DNA of 64,000 nucleotides from Pieris napi (Eukaryota; Arthropoda; Insecta; Lepidoptera; Pieridae), in contig NC_062236.1 of the NCBI RefSeq assembly GCF_905475465.1, forward strand, positions 1,932,001-1,996,000, in the 5' to 3' direction. Below are positions 10,219-21,301 of the stretch, one piece after another. The position numbers and the translations under genes were made by a program. The number at the start of each line of letters is the position of its first letter. The first letter of the stretch is position 1. A model generated the notes under the pieces. That model worked only from the letters and a program-made list of their open reading frames with translations. It had not been told where the DNA came from and made no database searches.

Positions 10219-12563
10219 GTAAGTTCAGTCTCATCATCTAGTCAAGACATACTAACTACGTAACTACTAAGTAATGCCCCCAGACTTTAGTTAATGTTAC
10301 CTATTAGACATTAATATATTGGAGTGTTTCTACGGATATAAGCGCAATTTTTTTTACATTATTCTTTGTCTTACTTTAAATCTCTACTGTACCACCTGGG
10401 GGCTTAGTCGAGATGCCTTAAAATAGTGTATGTAGAATTAACTAAATATGTATGAAAATTTGTCAACACGAATTGTCATTTTCATACAAATTTAATTTCG
10501 AAATCGTATCCCTTTCGTAAACGGTGATCTGAAATGATCGTGATTCTATCTTTCTCGTGTGTTCGTTTTATTATTAATGTCCCTTTTTTACATATGTCTT
10601 AATAGCTTTGCTTTGTTCCATTAGTTTTGTTTAAGTAACTATATGTCTTATGTAGTTTTGCACTTCTTGCGCTTAGCTTATTTACCTGTTTGAGTAAAGA
10701 AGAGCGAGATTGCGCTCCTGCGCATGTGTGCCAAAATTGCCAGCTCAATAGAGCTTTCAAAATCAGTTGACATCAATATCCACGATTTTTCTTGGTATTT
10801 TTAGGCATATATGAGTATAAATAAACCCATGGCTCTCAAACGTTTAATTGTTTTTCCTCACAGTGTTTGCTTGGTAGAGATCGCTCTAAAGCGATCAAGG
10901 CAACTTTCCCTCCTTTTTATTTAATTATTTTAATTGTACTGTATTACTTCAACGAAGTGTTAATAATTAAATTATTTACGTAACGCGGAGTTTCAGTCAG
11001 AGCGAGTCCCTTTTATATTCGACGAATATAAAAAGAATGTTAAAAACAATAGTAAGTGTAAATACTCGAAAAACATAAATATCGTTTAAAATTCCTCACC
11101 TAAAGTGCAATCCTTCTATACTTGGCTTGCTAATGTTTGAGCTCTCATTCTAGTCACGTTCACGAGAAACAAGAACAACTGAGTCTTATAATAGAAAACT
11201 CCGTTAAAAGGTATAATTCAAAATGCTTAAGACTCGCCAACTATGGTCGCCATCAATAGCACGACTTCAAATCAAGTGAACTACATAATATACTTTTTTG
11301 AAGTTTTGAGTAGTTCTAACTGGAAATAAATAAAATTGTTTTAATCAGACAGATGCGACTCAAACTCTGGAAACTTTAGGAATTCACTTGTTTAAGCACT
11401 CGTGCGCATGCACCTGTTGTTCATTAAAAAGATCCTTTAATCAAACACGACTTTTTTGTCACGGAAATGAACTTTGAGACAGCCTTGGCTTCAAAAAACT
11501 CGGTCAATTCGTTCTCTGACAAATCATCTTGCCTCAAAAGAACAACAAAAAACCAAACAATGTTTTTAATTTTTATTCAAATATAAGATTAATATTTCTG
11601 TTGAGTAACATATCGTCTTTTAATACTATTATCAAGGTTTTAGAGGTCTGGAAGCCTCGTGGCATCAAAGGAGTGGCCCCAAATTATTTTCCAAATAAAA
11701 TGAACAATTTTTTCAGTTTTTCAATCAATAATTTATTGTGAAACCAAGTAGATTCTTTTAGTATTTAACAAACATAGAAATATAAATACAGATCAATGAT
11801 TTCTGTTAATATTTAAGAACAATATAATCATGTTTGTACGAAGGTAAAGGTAAAAAAAGCGAAAAAAATATATGTTTATAAAAAAGTTGTTTACTAGTGG
11901 AATTTAAAACATTTTTTTCCCAAATATTAAAATTAAATTATAAAATAAGTGCGTAAGTTACTATTACTATCACCCCAGAGCTGGTGCTTTCCTCGCTCAA
12001 TGAATTTGTATCAATACAGCGAGGAAATGCTGCCAGCGTTAAAGTTACACTGCAGTCAAGCAAGTTTCTATTTATTAATTTTAAATTATTATTTATCATT
12101 GAAATAATATTTAAAATTTGTAAGATTACGTTTTAAATGCAAAAATTACAAAGGAAATTCAGTTTAAGCGAAAAGACGGTCAAATAAAACTTTCCTCTCG
12201 TTTTTGATAGAATTGTTGGTACTCATGTAAATAAATACTTACACAATATTTTATTAAACAGTAACAAATTCAAGGTAGACCTCCATTGGTACACAATCTA
12301 ATTTATTCAATTAATCGTAAAATTAATCGATATTTACAAAATCCAATTAAAAATAAAGGCCCCGATTTCTAACTTTCCAAGCGTGACTAGGGTTGAATGA
12401 TGTTAGGAGAGATCTGTAACATAGATAATAAATACAAATGCTATTTATTTTGTATCTGGCAACGGTTTTGTGGTTCAGTTAATTGCACCAAACGTCTAAT
12501 TGAAATAACTCATTAGATAGATTCCTAAGGGAAATATTTACACAACAAAATTTCTACAGCTTC
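10219..12563. other. Intronic or intergenic DNA, mostly without recognised features
   Basis: Holds a LINE tail (10855-10975) and a short LINE relic (11968-12005, reading plus-strand PRAGAFLAQ like the family L protein end). Otherwise AT-rich with no coding support. Confidence 0.4.
10855..10975 (+). repeat. LINE 3'-tail (family M)
   Basis: 'ttggtagagatcgctctaaagcgatcaaggcaac...aacgaagtgttaataa' shares the core 'gagatcgctc', 'ccctcctttt' and 'aacgaagtgttaataa' with the opposite-strand copy at 51545-51690. Typical of the 3' UTR of a lepidopteran non-LTR element. Confidence 0.55.
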
Positions 12564-12830
12564 CTTTAAGGTTTGGGCCTCAGATCCAAATCTGTTTAAT
12601 GATCATTTGTCAAACTGATAGACAAGTAGGTACGTAAGTATGTGTGCCTGACACACGTTGATTCTTTGGATCTAAGGCAAGCCGGTTTCCTCACAATTAT
12701 AGTTCACCGTTCGAACTAATGTTAAACGCTAACATAGAAAGGCCATTGGTGCACAGCCTGGCATCGAACCTACCACCTCAGGGATGCGACTCACTCGCTG
12801 AAGCCACTAGGCCAACACTACTTGTAGTAA
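12564..12830 (-). mobile_element. tRNA-derived SINE
   Basis: On the minus strand it reads the head 'gttggcctagtggcttcagcg', then a B-box-like 'ggttcgatgcc', the 'gaggaaaccggcttgcc' middle and the 'caaatgatcattaaacagatt' tail. Moderately diverged. Confidence 0.75.
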
Positions 12831-13073
12831 AGGTTAATTAAATTAATCCCCGCGAATTATAATTCAAGAACATTTTATTTTTACTACAATTTATTGTCTA
12901 TGCTAATGTTCATTTTTCATATTTATATATATATTCTGCGGCTCACATCTTTTATTAGATTTGATAGATTTTAATTTATTCACATGCAACACACACTCGT
13001 GTTGATATAAATATTATTCTACTAATCAAAGTCTGTGGCTAAGGAATTCACTTCCCGCCCCCTTTTCGCTTAG

Positions 13074-13226
13074 CTCCGTCTCTATCTTCTTTTAAATCTC
13101 TACTGTACAAGCATTACCTGTCCACATCGTATTCCTAACATTCGTACTAACTGCTCTAACGGAAATTATCCTGGTTGCTGGTACACAAGAACAGAGTGTA
13201 TTCCACTTAATAGAGACTGTAAATAG
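13074..13226 (+). CDS. Orphan terminal exon of a cysteine-rich peptide (candidate)
   Basis: A long pyrimidine tract ending in TAG (13047-13073) could be an acceptor. The open frame after it runs 50 codons to TAG at 13224. It encodes a hydrophobic lead (LYLLLNLY) and then six cysteines spaced C-x4-C-x10-C-x7-C-x6-C-x6-C, with YPGCWYTRTEC in the middle. A second acceptor at 13111 would keep five cysteines. The regular cysteine spacing, short length and terminal CK-stop suggest a secreted disulfide-rich peptide. I do not recognise the family and cannot find a first exon with a start codon and signal peptide. It may be a dead copy or chance. Confidence 0.3.
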   Translation, partial: LRLYLLLNLYCTSITCPHRIPNIRTNCSNGNYPGCWYTRTECIPLNRDCK

Positions 13227-13372
13227 TGATTTTGTTTTTTATTTTAAAAATTATTTGAAGTTAATTAGTTTTAAACTTCTTATTAGTCTTAAGGCTAGAT
13301 CGTAATGTTAAATTGTGTCTTTGTGCAGAGACAGTTTATAAAAATGTGTCCTTTTTATAATCCTTTTCATTG

Positions 13373-13708
13373 TGTTAGGGCTAGTTGATCTGGTTCTTAG
13401 GGTAGGAAATTAAACACTCCAATGATGACTTGATTTACTATATTTCACACACTGACCCTACGTAAAATGTACAAACACCAACTTGAACAAAGGAATGGCC
13501 TGTGCGCATGTGCTACAAGCTGTTTTATCCTATAGTCCCCACTCTGACTCGACCTTCCCACTTCGGGCAGTTATTCGAGTCAATTCGTAACAATTCGTAA
13601 ATAACCGAACGAGTCCAATGAGTAATTATTGCACATGCGCACTTGTAGCAAAAGAATATGTTTCATAAATTATTTAGAATATTATTAAATAAATAATAAA
13701 AGCTAACA
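13373..13708. repeat. Left LTR of element A
   Basis: 336 bp, ends TGTTAG/CTAACA, read as identical to 22369-22704. Contains the inverted pair GTGCGCATGTGC / GCACATGCGCAC. Confidence 0.9.
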
Positions 13709-14029
13709 GTCGGCCTTTCCTGACAATGTTTGCGTCTCGCAAAAAAAAAGAAAAACAAAAACAATGCTTTGTAAATTACAACTCAAAACAGAAACAAAAT
13801 TAATTCTATGTATCTTTTATTACATCTCTTTAGTTAAATTGAACCTAAATTTAATTTGTTTATTTATAATGGAATAAAAGATACAGGTATCACCTATTTC
13901 ACGTCATTAAATATGTATCGGTAGAAATCCCTATTCATCGGCAAAGAAGACATGGGGTGTAGGCCGAGAGAAAAAGCCGGCGTAAAAAACTCTCGGTACT
14001 CTTTTAAAATATCAAGTCATCAATAATTA

Positions 14030-15205
14030 ACAATAGTCTTATCATATCATATCATATCAAAATCTACTGTGACCTCTTCATATTCACAATAGTCTTATCA
14101 TATCATATCATATCAAAATCTACTGTGACCTCTTCATATTCACAATAGTCTTATCATATCATATCATACCAAAATCTACTGTGACCTCTTCATATTCACA
14201 ATAGTCTTATGTATCCAATACTACTGTGACCTCTTTACATTCACAATAGTCTTACATTCATACATAACTAAATCTTTTGAGATCTTTTTATGTTCACAAT
14301 ATAGTTTACATGACTAAATCTTTTGAGATCTCTTTATATTTACAATATATTTTACATTAAAGTTCACATCACTAAATGCATTGTGGTCTCTTTAAATTCA
14401 CCATAAAGTTTACATAACTGAATCTGTTTTGTGATCTCTTTTTATTCACAATAAAGTTTACATAAATAAATCTGTTTTATCTCTTTACATTTAAAATAAA
14501 GTTAACATAACTAAATGCATTGTGATCTTTTTAAATTCACAATAAAGTTTACATAAGTAAATCTGTTTTATCTCTTTGCATTTAAAATAAAGTTTACATT
14601 ACTAAATGTATTATGATCTCTTTATATTCACAATAAAGTTTACCTAACTAAATGCATTGTGATCTCATTAAATTCACAATAAAGTTTACATAAGTAAATC
14701 TGTTTTATCTCTTTACATTTAAAATAAAGTTTACGTAACTAAATGTATTGTGATCTCATTAAATTCACAATAAAGTTTACATAAGTAAATCTGTTTTATC
14801 TCTTTACATTTAAAATAAAGTTAACATAACTAAATGCATTGTGATCTTTTTAAATTCACAATAAAGTTTACATAAGTAAATCTGTTTTATCTCTTTGCAT
14901 TTAAAATAAAGTTTACATTACTAAATGTATTATGATCTCTTTATATTCACAATAAAGTTTACCTAACTAAATGAATTGTGATCTCATTAAATTCACAATA
15001 AAGTTTACATAAGTAAATCTGTTTTATCTCTTTACATTTAAAATAAAGTTTACGTAACTAAATGTATTGTGATCTCATTAAATTCACAATAAAGTTTACA
15101 TAAGTAAATCTATTTTATCTCTTTACATTTAAAATAAAGTTTACATAACTAAATGCATTGTGATCTCATTAAATTCACAATAAAGTTTACATAAGTAAAT
15201 CTGTC
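14030..15205. repeat. Minisatellite array inside element A
   Basis: About 1.17 kb of head-to-tail units. It begins with three ~58-bp copies containing (ATCAT)n and 'ctactgtgacctctt'. It then passes into ~45-50-bp units of the form 'ttcacaataaagtttacat..gtaaatctg' alternating with 'aaaataaagtttacataactaaatg'. A 319-bp block starting at 14501 is repeated almost exactly from 14820 (anchor 'gttaacataactaaatgcat'), so the array has higher-order structure. No coding. Confidence 0.9.
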
Positions 15206-15332
15206 GTAAATCTTAATATATAAATTACGTGTCACGTTGTTTGTCCACTATCGACTCCTGACTACCGAACCGATATCAAATATTTTGCACACCGTGTGCA
15301 GTTTGATCTAACTTAAAAGATAGGATAGCTTA

Positions 15333-15503
15333 TGTAATGTCCTGCTTCTTGGAGTGTTTTACGGCTCACCAACACCACAACACTTGTACAAACGTCCTAC
15401 ACACAACCGCTCCGTTCGGGTGTCGGATTACGACTGACAGTCTGACAAGTGACGTAGGCGCATGAGACAACCAAGCAACACTTTATTTAGTCAATACACT
15501 ACA
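15333..15503 (-). repeat. 3' LTR of element C
   Basis: 171 bp, identical by eye to 21131-21301; inverted ends TGTA/TACA. Confidence 0.9.
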
Positions 15504-15513
15504 TCCCTTTTTT
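15504..15513 (-). promoter_or_regulatory. Polypurine tract of element C
   Basis: On the minus strand AAAAAAGGGA lies directly before the 3' LTR, the expected primer site for plus-strand DNA synthesis. Confidence 0.75.
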
Positions 15514-15659
15514 GTTTTATTTGTTTTTATTGATTATATCTCTCTGATTACTCATTAATGTAACTTGGATGTAATGTGATGGATTTTACATGAATCAAAC
15601 ATAATTAATGAAATTAAAGTTTTATGCAGCTACACTAGGGTTAAGTTCCGACATTGATT

Positions 15660-17590
15660 TCCTCGTCGTTAACTTCATTTCTTTTCAGACATTCCATTCA
15701 CCTTGAACTCTTTTCAAATGTACAACGTCCCTTCTTCGAGTTTGACCGGTTTCATCGTTTCTTACCGTGATGTCTCCTCCTTTCGTGATTTCCACCGTGT
15801 GTGTTTCTGGATTTATTTATTTTATTTTTATTTATTTCCTTTATTCATATTTTTTATATACACTATGTCTCCTGGTATTAAATCACACTATCCAGCCTTC
15901 CGTTTATCGTATCCGATTTCTTTTCCCATTTGTTTTCTTTTTTTTTATCTATCCTTAACCTCAGTGTCTTGTGCTGTCCTCTCTATTGTATCTCTAAACT
16001 TCCTTTTGAAGAAAAGTTCTGATGAGGTTCTTCCAGTAACAGAATGTGTTGTACATGGTTAAATATTCCAGTAAACTTTCCTTCCAGTCTTTATTTTCAG
16101 CTATACCTACTTATTTTAAGACGTTTAAGTATGACACAGTTTTGTCTTTCGACCTCTCCGCTTTGTCGCAGCAAATATGGTACTGTATTGAAAAGAATAA
16201 TGTTTATTTCTGTTAGAAATGATTTAAACTCTTCGCTGAGTAACTGTCTTCTATTATCTGCAGTTATTGATTTCCTAATCGACTGAATATTCCTTTAAGT
16301 TTGGCTATAATTTCAGTAGAGGTAATTTTGAGACAAATCTTCACTTCTTTATAATATGTGGTCACCACTGGTAATGAATTGCGATATCAATCCAAAGCAC
16401 TTCTGGAAACTCACGCCGTTTTATAGGGTATGGGACATGGTGCAGATACATGAGTACATCCTTTACAGGCTTTAACAATTTTATCAGCCTCTGTCGCATC
16501 TAGGCCACCAGACTTTCGTACGAAGTCTCGCCTTCATTGACACGATACTGGGATGTCCCTCGAGAGCTGCATCCAAAACTCTTTTACGGAGTACCAAGGG
16601 AACCACAATTCTCATTCCTCTCAATAATATACCCTCATGAAAACAAAGTTCATTTTGTAAGATTTTATACAACTTCACGTCGTCGTTACATATAAACCCT
16701 CTTTCACGTTTAGTATTTCCCTATCGTCCATTGTGCTATCTATTATTTCTTTAATATAAACAGCACGAGGTCGGGAAAACTCTACAATATGACAAATGTG
16801 ATTGTCTTCCAATTTTATCAGGGATTTCTCCGCATTTTTGCTTATTTGTTGTCTCGACAATGAGTCGGCGATATTGGTTTTCCCTGGTTGGCAAACTATT
16901 TTATAGTCGTAAGATTGTAAGCGCATAACCCATCTCTCTATCTCTGCACATGGTTTAGATTTAGAACCAAATATTACCTCCAACGGCTTGTGATCTCTTA
17001 TAAGTTCAAATCTTTTACAATAAAGGAATATGTGGAAATGTTCCACCGCCCACACGAGAATTAATTAAAAAAAATTAAATGCTTCTTTTTCTGTCTGGCA
17101 ATAGCGGCGTTCACAGTCAGTCAGAGTTTTGTGGCCATATGCAATAATCCTGGGCTCACCTTTGGAATTAGTTTGAACTAAAACTCCACCTAAATCCACA
17201 GGACTAGCATCTGCTATGACAATCGTACGATCGCTAACATTATAATACCCTAAGCTAGGAATATTTGTCATGATTTCCTTCAACGACTTAAAATACCTCT
17301 TTTGTTCTGGTCCCCAGTTTTCGGTTACATGATATGCCAAACATGAGTCTCTTGTATCTGAATAAGCCTTTACTGGTTATAAAGGTGGTTGTTTCTTGAA
17401 GCAGGATCTATTTCAAGTTGGTGAAATGCGTTTTTAATATCCAATCTTGTAAATACTTTTGCATTTTTCGTTTTAGGTAGCAACTTGTCTATCGTCGGCA
17501 ATGGGTAATTTTCTCGTACAATGGCTCCATTTCCTTTCAGCACCGGCACTACAGGGGACAGCCATTTAGAAGAACCCACTATCGGCTCTA
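15660..17590 (-). pseudogene. pol remnant of element C (RT, RNase H, integrase)
   Basis: Read right to left: RT N-half with KWLSPVVPVLKGNG and FTRLDIKNAFHQLEID (17579-17385), lacking a block between GNG and RENYPLP. The sequence then jumps to WGPEQKRYF, so the RT palm and thumb, including the YxDD box, are deleted. RNase H (17250-16850) keeps ADAS, TEKEA, HKPLEVI and ADSLSR. The integrase zinc-finger region (16680-16470) has H..H (EGHPSIVSMKARL) and CKGC. The integrase core is frameshifted and partly missing; ITADNR and NGEVERQN-like pieces remain near 16290-16120. The GPY/F-like tail (GDIVYIKNMNKG, TVRNDETGQ, DVVHLKRV) runs to ~15680. Protease and RT N-terminus are absent between gag and 17590. 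Not functional. Confidence 0.85.
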
Positions 17591-17656
17591 TAATATCCCT
17601 ATGTTTAAGTTCTTCTTCCTGTCGAAACGACCTTTCTTTTGTTCATGTCTATATTA

Positions 17657-18434
17657 TTATAATATTTCCACTTTCCGCTTCAACGTCTGTTTCGTTCGGC
17701 AGTATTGTCTGAAATGCCCCATAAGACCACACTTTAGGCATTCTTTTTTCCTTGCTGGGCATTTTGTATCATTTCCAGCATGTCTAGGTTTACCACATCT
17801 ACCGAATCCATGTACAAAATTCTTTAATTTATCAAAGTTCCTTTTAAATTTACTATCCATCCTGTTTACTTCTTGATTCTCATTTGATTTCAGTGATTTT
17901 TTAAACTCGTCTAATTGTTTATTAACAACTTCAAGAGTATTTGCTTCGGTGATTACTTGCTCTAATGTAAGTTCATCCCCAATCTGTGATATCGTTTTTC
18001 TCAGTTCGGGTAGAAAACATTTTTTCGTTATTTGGTCAATAATGTTTTCATCTCTGTCGGCAAACTGACATTTATCAGCTTGTTTTCCTAGTCTCACCAC
18101 AAATTTCAATTTTTTCGTCAGGTTCTTGTTTACGGAGCCTGAATATATGTCTCTCGTATACTTTGTTCTGTTTTGGTGCAAAGTAGGCATCAAGTTTAGA
18201 TATTGCTACTTCAAACACGTCTTTGCCTTCAGTTGGTTCGACATCAGCTCCAGGAATGTTGTAAAACACTTCCTGTAATTCTAACCGTAGAAGAGAGGCC
18301 CTTTTCTTTACGTATTCGTCAATGTTAGACGCTTCGAGGTAAATGAATAGTGCTCGTTTCCATCGCTCCCATCGTGCACCCATTGAGGTAGATTTACCGT
18401 TACAGTCGAACTTTTCCAGTGAAAGGAGTGACAT
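17657..18434 (-). pseudogene. gag remnant of element C
   Basis: Starts MSLLSLEKFDCNG at 18434 (a TTG-initiated extension to 18449 is unlikely). It runs through the capsid-like WKRALFIYLEASNI, YNIPGAD and DAYFAPKQNKVYERHIFRL segments. A frameshift in an A-rich run near 18110 breaks it, and it resumes with KQADKCQF...ELRKTI. It ends with two zinc-knuckle regions: the first has lost its leading cysteine, while the second, CLKCGLMGHFRQYC, is a perfect CX2CX4HX4C. Role when intact: retrotransposon capsid/nucleocapsid. Confidence 0.85.
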
Positions 18435-18453
18435 CTTTGGGGCGACCAAGAAT

Positions 18454-20121
18454 TATCAATTTAATGATTCAGATATCTATGTATCTGCAGTTAGCTTCCA
18501 TCTCGTATCAATTTAATGATCGGAATATATTTTTATCCGCATAAAGCTACTTAAGCCATCCATACCAACAAACGTATAAATTTAATTATCAGATTTTGAA
18601 TCTGCTAAGTTTGTAGATTTTATCTTAGATGATCTTGTATGAATTTAATGATCGGATTATATTTTTATCCGCATAAATCTACTTAAGCTGTTCATACCAA
18701 CAAACGTATAAATTGAATTATCAGATTTTTAATCTGCTAAGTTAGTACCCACTAACGTACAATAATAATTTTATTGTAAAGCTTTTATTTTATTTATTGG
18801 TATCAATTTAATGATCAGAATTTTAATCTGCTTTTATTTTTATTTACTGATATCAATTTAATGATCAGACTTTTAATCTGCTTTTATTTTTATTTACTAG
18901 ATAGTATCAATTTAATGATCAGACTTTTAATCTGCTTTTGTTTTTATTTACTGGTATCAATTTAATGATCAGACTTTTAATCTGCTTTTGTTTCTATTTA
19001 CTGGTATCAATTTAATGATCAGACTTGTAATCTGCTTTTGTTTTTATTTACTGGTATCAATTTAATGATCAGACTTTTAGTCTGCTTTTATTTTTATTTA
19101 CAGATATCAATTTAATTATCAGACTTTTAGTCTGCTTTTATTTTTATTACAGATATCAATTTAATGATCAGACTTTTAGTCTGCTTTTATTTTTATTTAC
19201 TGGCATCAATTTAATGATCAGACTTTTAGTCTGATTTTATTTTTATTTACAGGTATAAATTTAATGATCAGACTTTTAGTCTGCTTTTATTTTATTTACA
19301 GGTATCAATTTAATGATCAGACTTGTAGTCTGCTTTTATTTTTATTTACAGATATCAATTTAATGATCAGACTTTTAGTCTGCTTTTATTTTTATTTACA
19401 GATATCAATTTAATTATCAGACTTTTAGTCTGCTTTTATTTTTATTTACAGATATCAATTTAATGATCAGACTTTTAGTCTGCTTTTATTTTTGTTTACT
19501 GGCATCAATTTAATGATCAGACTTTTAGTCTGCTTTTATTTTTATTTACAGATATCAATTTAATGATCAGACTTTTAGTCTGCTTTTATTTTTGTTTACT
19601 GGCATCAATTTAATGATCAAACTTTTAGTCTGCTTTTATTTTTATTTACAGATATCAATTTAATGATCAGACTTTTAGTCTGCTTTTATTTTTATTTACA
19701 GATATCAATTTAATGATCAGACTTTTAGTCTGCTTTTATTTTTATTTACAGATATCAATTTAATGATCAGACTTTTAGTCTGCTTTTATTTTTGTTTACT
19801 GGCATCAATTTAATGATCAGACTTTAAGTCTGCTTTTATTTTTATTTACAGATATCAATTTAATGATCAGACTTTTAGTCTGCTTTTATTTTTATTTACA
19901 GATATCAATTTAATGATCAGACTTTTAGTCTGCTTTTATTTTTATTTACAGATATCAATTTAATGATCAGACTTTTAGTCTGCTTTTATTTTTATTTACA
20001 GATATCAATTTAATGATCAGACTTTTAGTCTGCTTTTATTTTTGTTTACTGGCATCAATTTAATGATCAGACTTTAAGTCTGCTTTTATTTTTATTTACA
20101 GGTATCAATTTAATGATCAGT
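18454..20121 (-). repeat. Leader tandem array of element C with covarying hairpins
   Basis: About 27 near-identical 50-bp units (18800-20121) plus ~5 older units next to gag (18454-18800). Each unit has the anchor ATCAATTTAATGATC, then a short inverted repeat, then a TTTTATTTTTATTTAC spacer. The inverted repeat changes between units while both arms stay complementary: CAGACT/AGTCTG, CAGATT/AATCTG, CAGATA/TATCTG, CGGAT/ATCCG and CAGTTGG/CCAACTG. Intermediate units CAGACT/AATCTG give a G-U pair only in minus-strand (sense) RNA. It lies between the primer site and gag. Function is inferred only. Confidence 0.85.
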
Positions 20122-20365
20122 TGGGTTCCAACTGCTTTGAGTAGATACTCCCTTTTGTTTTACAGTATTAATCACAACCACATAGTTTTAATTAATTTAG
20201 TGAACCAGATCCAATTTAGGGTCTTTGTTAAATCTGCGTTAGTTAGGTAGACAGGTACCTACCGATTTAACGGTCAACGGTTGTAAATAAACCTTGATAT
20301 TATTTTTATTATAATTATTATTATTATTTTTAGAAAAATAGAAACATCACTAAACATAAGCATAA

Positions 20366-20718
20366 TCTTAGTATATATAAATTACTGGTCACATTGTTTG
20401 TCCGCTATGGACTCCTAAACTACCGAACCGATATCAATCAAATTTGCACACCGTGTGCAGTTTGATCTAACTTAAAAGATAGGATACATCTCAATTTATA
20501 CCCGCAATATTATTTTATTGCAAAATATTTGTTTCTTATTTAATAGTCACCATTCTAACAGATATAATTCTTTCAACGTTTCTACAATTGAATGGCATAA
20601 CCACCATAAAGCATGGTGGTCCCCATGACTGGTGTAATCCTACCGTTTCCTTTGAATAGTTTACCACTTTGTAACACAACAAAAACCTTAGCCACAGCAA
20701 CGCTTGGCCGGTCTACTT
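20366..20718 (+). mobile_element. Helitron D inside element C
   Basis: Starts TCTTAGTATATATAAATTACT after A and ends GGCCGGTCTACTTG, one change from the CTAG end. Same ~350-375-bp family as B and 49695-50069. A hairpin (ACCACC...GGTGGT) lies about 110 bp before the 3' end. Confidence 0.8.
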
Positions 20719-21112
20719 GTACAATATATTTCTATCACTATGTACCCGTAGTTTAGCTTAGCTGAACATATAGGTAATTATTTGTTTATATCCTTAGCTC
20801 AGTAATTGCAGAGGTTTGTTGCTTACTGTTTAAATGTAGGTACGACTATATTAAATATTGTAATACAAGCAAAACATTATGAAATATGAAAACAATAAGT
20901 ACCTAAGTGGTGTTCATATTTCCCGTCAACAATAAAATTACCTACATTCTTTCAGAAGTCAAGATGCAACTGTTTCTGCTATCAATAGCTAATGATTAAA
21001 ACAACCGGGTCATAGTAAATTATAGGCAAAGTACTCTGGGAATAACGTCACTTGTTTAGTGCACCGTATCTTTCCCTTTTTTTTTTTTTTTTTTTACTTA
21101 TGTGTACTCACT

Positions 21113-21128
21113 TTTTTCCTCGTCGCCA
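21113..21128 (-). promoter_or_regulatory. Primer-binding site of element C
   Basis: On the minus strand TGGCGACGAGGAAAAA begins 2 nt after the 5' LTR. The leading TGG pairs with the tRNA CCA end; the tRNA identity was not determined. Confidence 0.6.
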
Positions 21129-21130
21129 CA

Positions 21131-21301
21131 TGTAATGTCCTGCTTCTTGGAGTGTTTTACGGCTCACCAACACCACAACACTTGTACAAACGTCCTACAC
21201 ACAACCGCTCCGTTCGGGTGTCGGATTACGACTGACAGTCTGACAAGTGACGTAGGCGCATGAGACAACCAAGCAACACTTTATTTAGTCAATACACTAC
21301 A
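21131..21301 (-). repeat. 5' LTR of element C
   Basis: 171-bp partner of 15333-15503, followed by the GCTTA duplication. Confidence 0.9.

Larger units (their letters stand above)
15333..21301 (-). mobile_element. LTR element C: defective Ty3/gypsy-type retrotransposon
   Basis: Two 171-bp LTRs (TGTAATG...CACTACA) at 15333-15503 and 21131-21301, read as identical, are flanked by GCTTA on both sides (15328-15332, 21302-21306). Coding is on the minus strand. The primer-binding site (TGGCGACGAGG) abuts the right LTR and the polypurine tract (AAAAAAGGGA) abuts the left LTR, fixing the orientation. Order on the minus strand: LTR, primer site, Helitron D insertion, ~1.7-kb leader repeat array, gag, gapped pol, polypurine tract, LTR. 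The LTR carries AATAAA. Gag and pol resemble the insect Ty3/gypsy elements annotated as K02A2.6-like. All enzymes needed for transposition are broken. Confidence 0.9.

Noticed and set aside
10374..13108. The 18-mer tttaaatctctactgtac occurs at ~10375 and ~13091
   Set aside because: Flanks do not align beyond a few bases; an exact 18-mer in AT-rich DNA of this length is not strong evidence of a duplicated gene.
14030..15205. Array considered as centromeric or host satellite
   Set aside because: It is short and bounded by the LTR and interior of element A on one side and Helitron B on the other.
15703..16286. Plus-strand open frames of up to 119 codons
   Set aside because: They are shadows of the minus-strand integrase remnant of element C, which reads as known retrotransposon motifs.
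18454..20121. Regular array considered as CRISPR
   Set aside because: Units are head to tail without unique spacers and lie in a retrotransposon leader of an animal genome.
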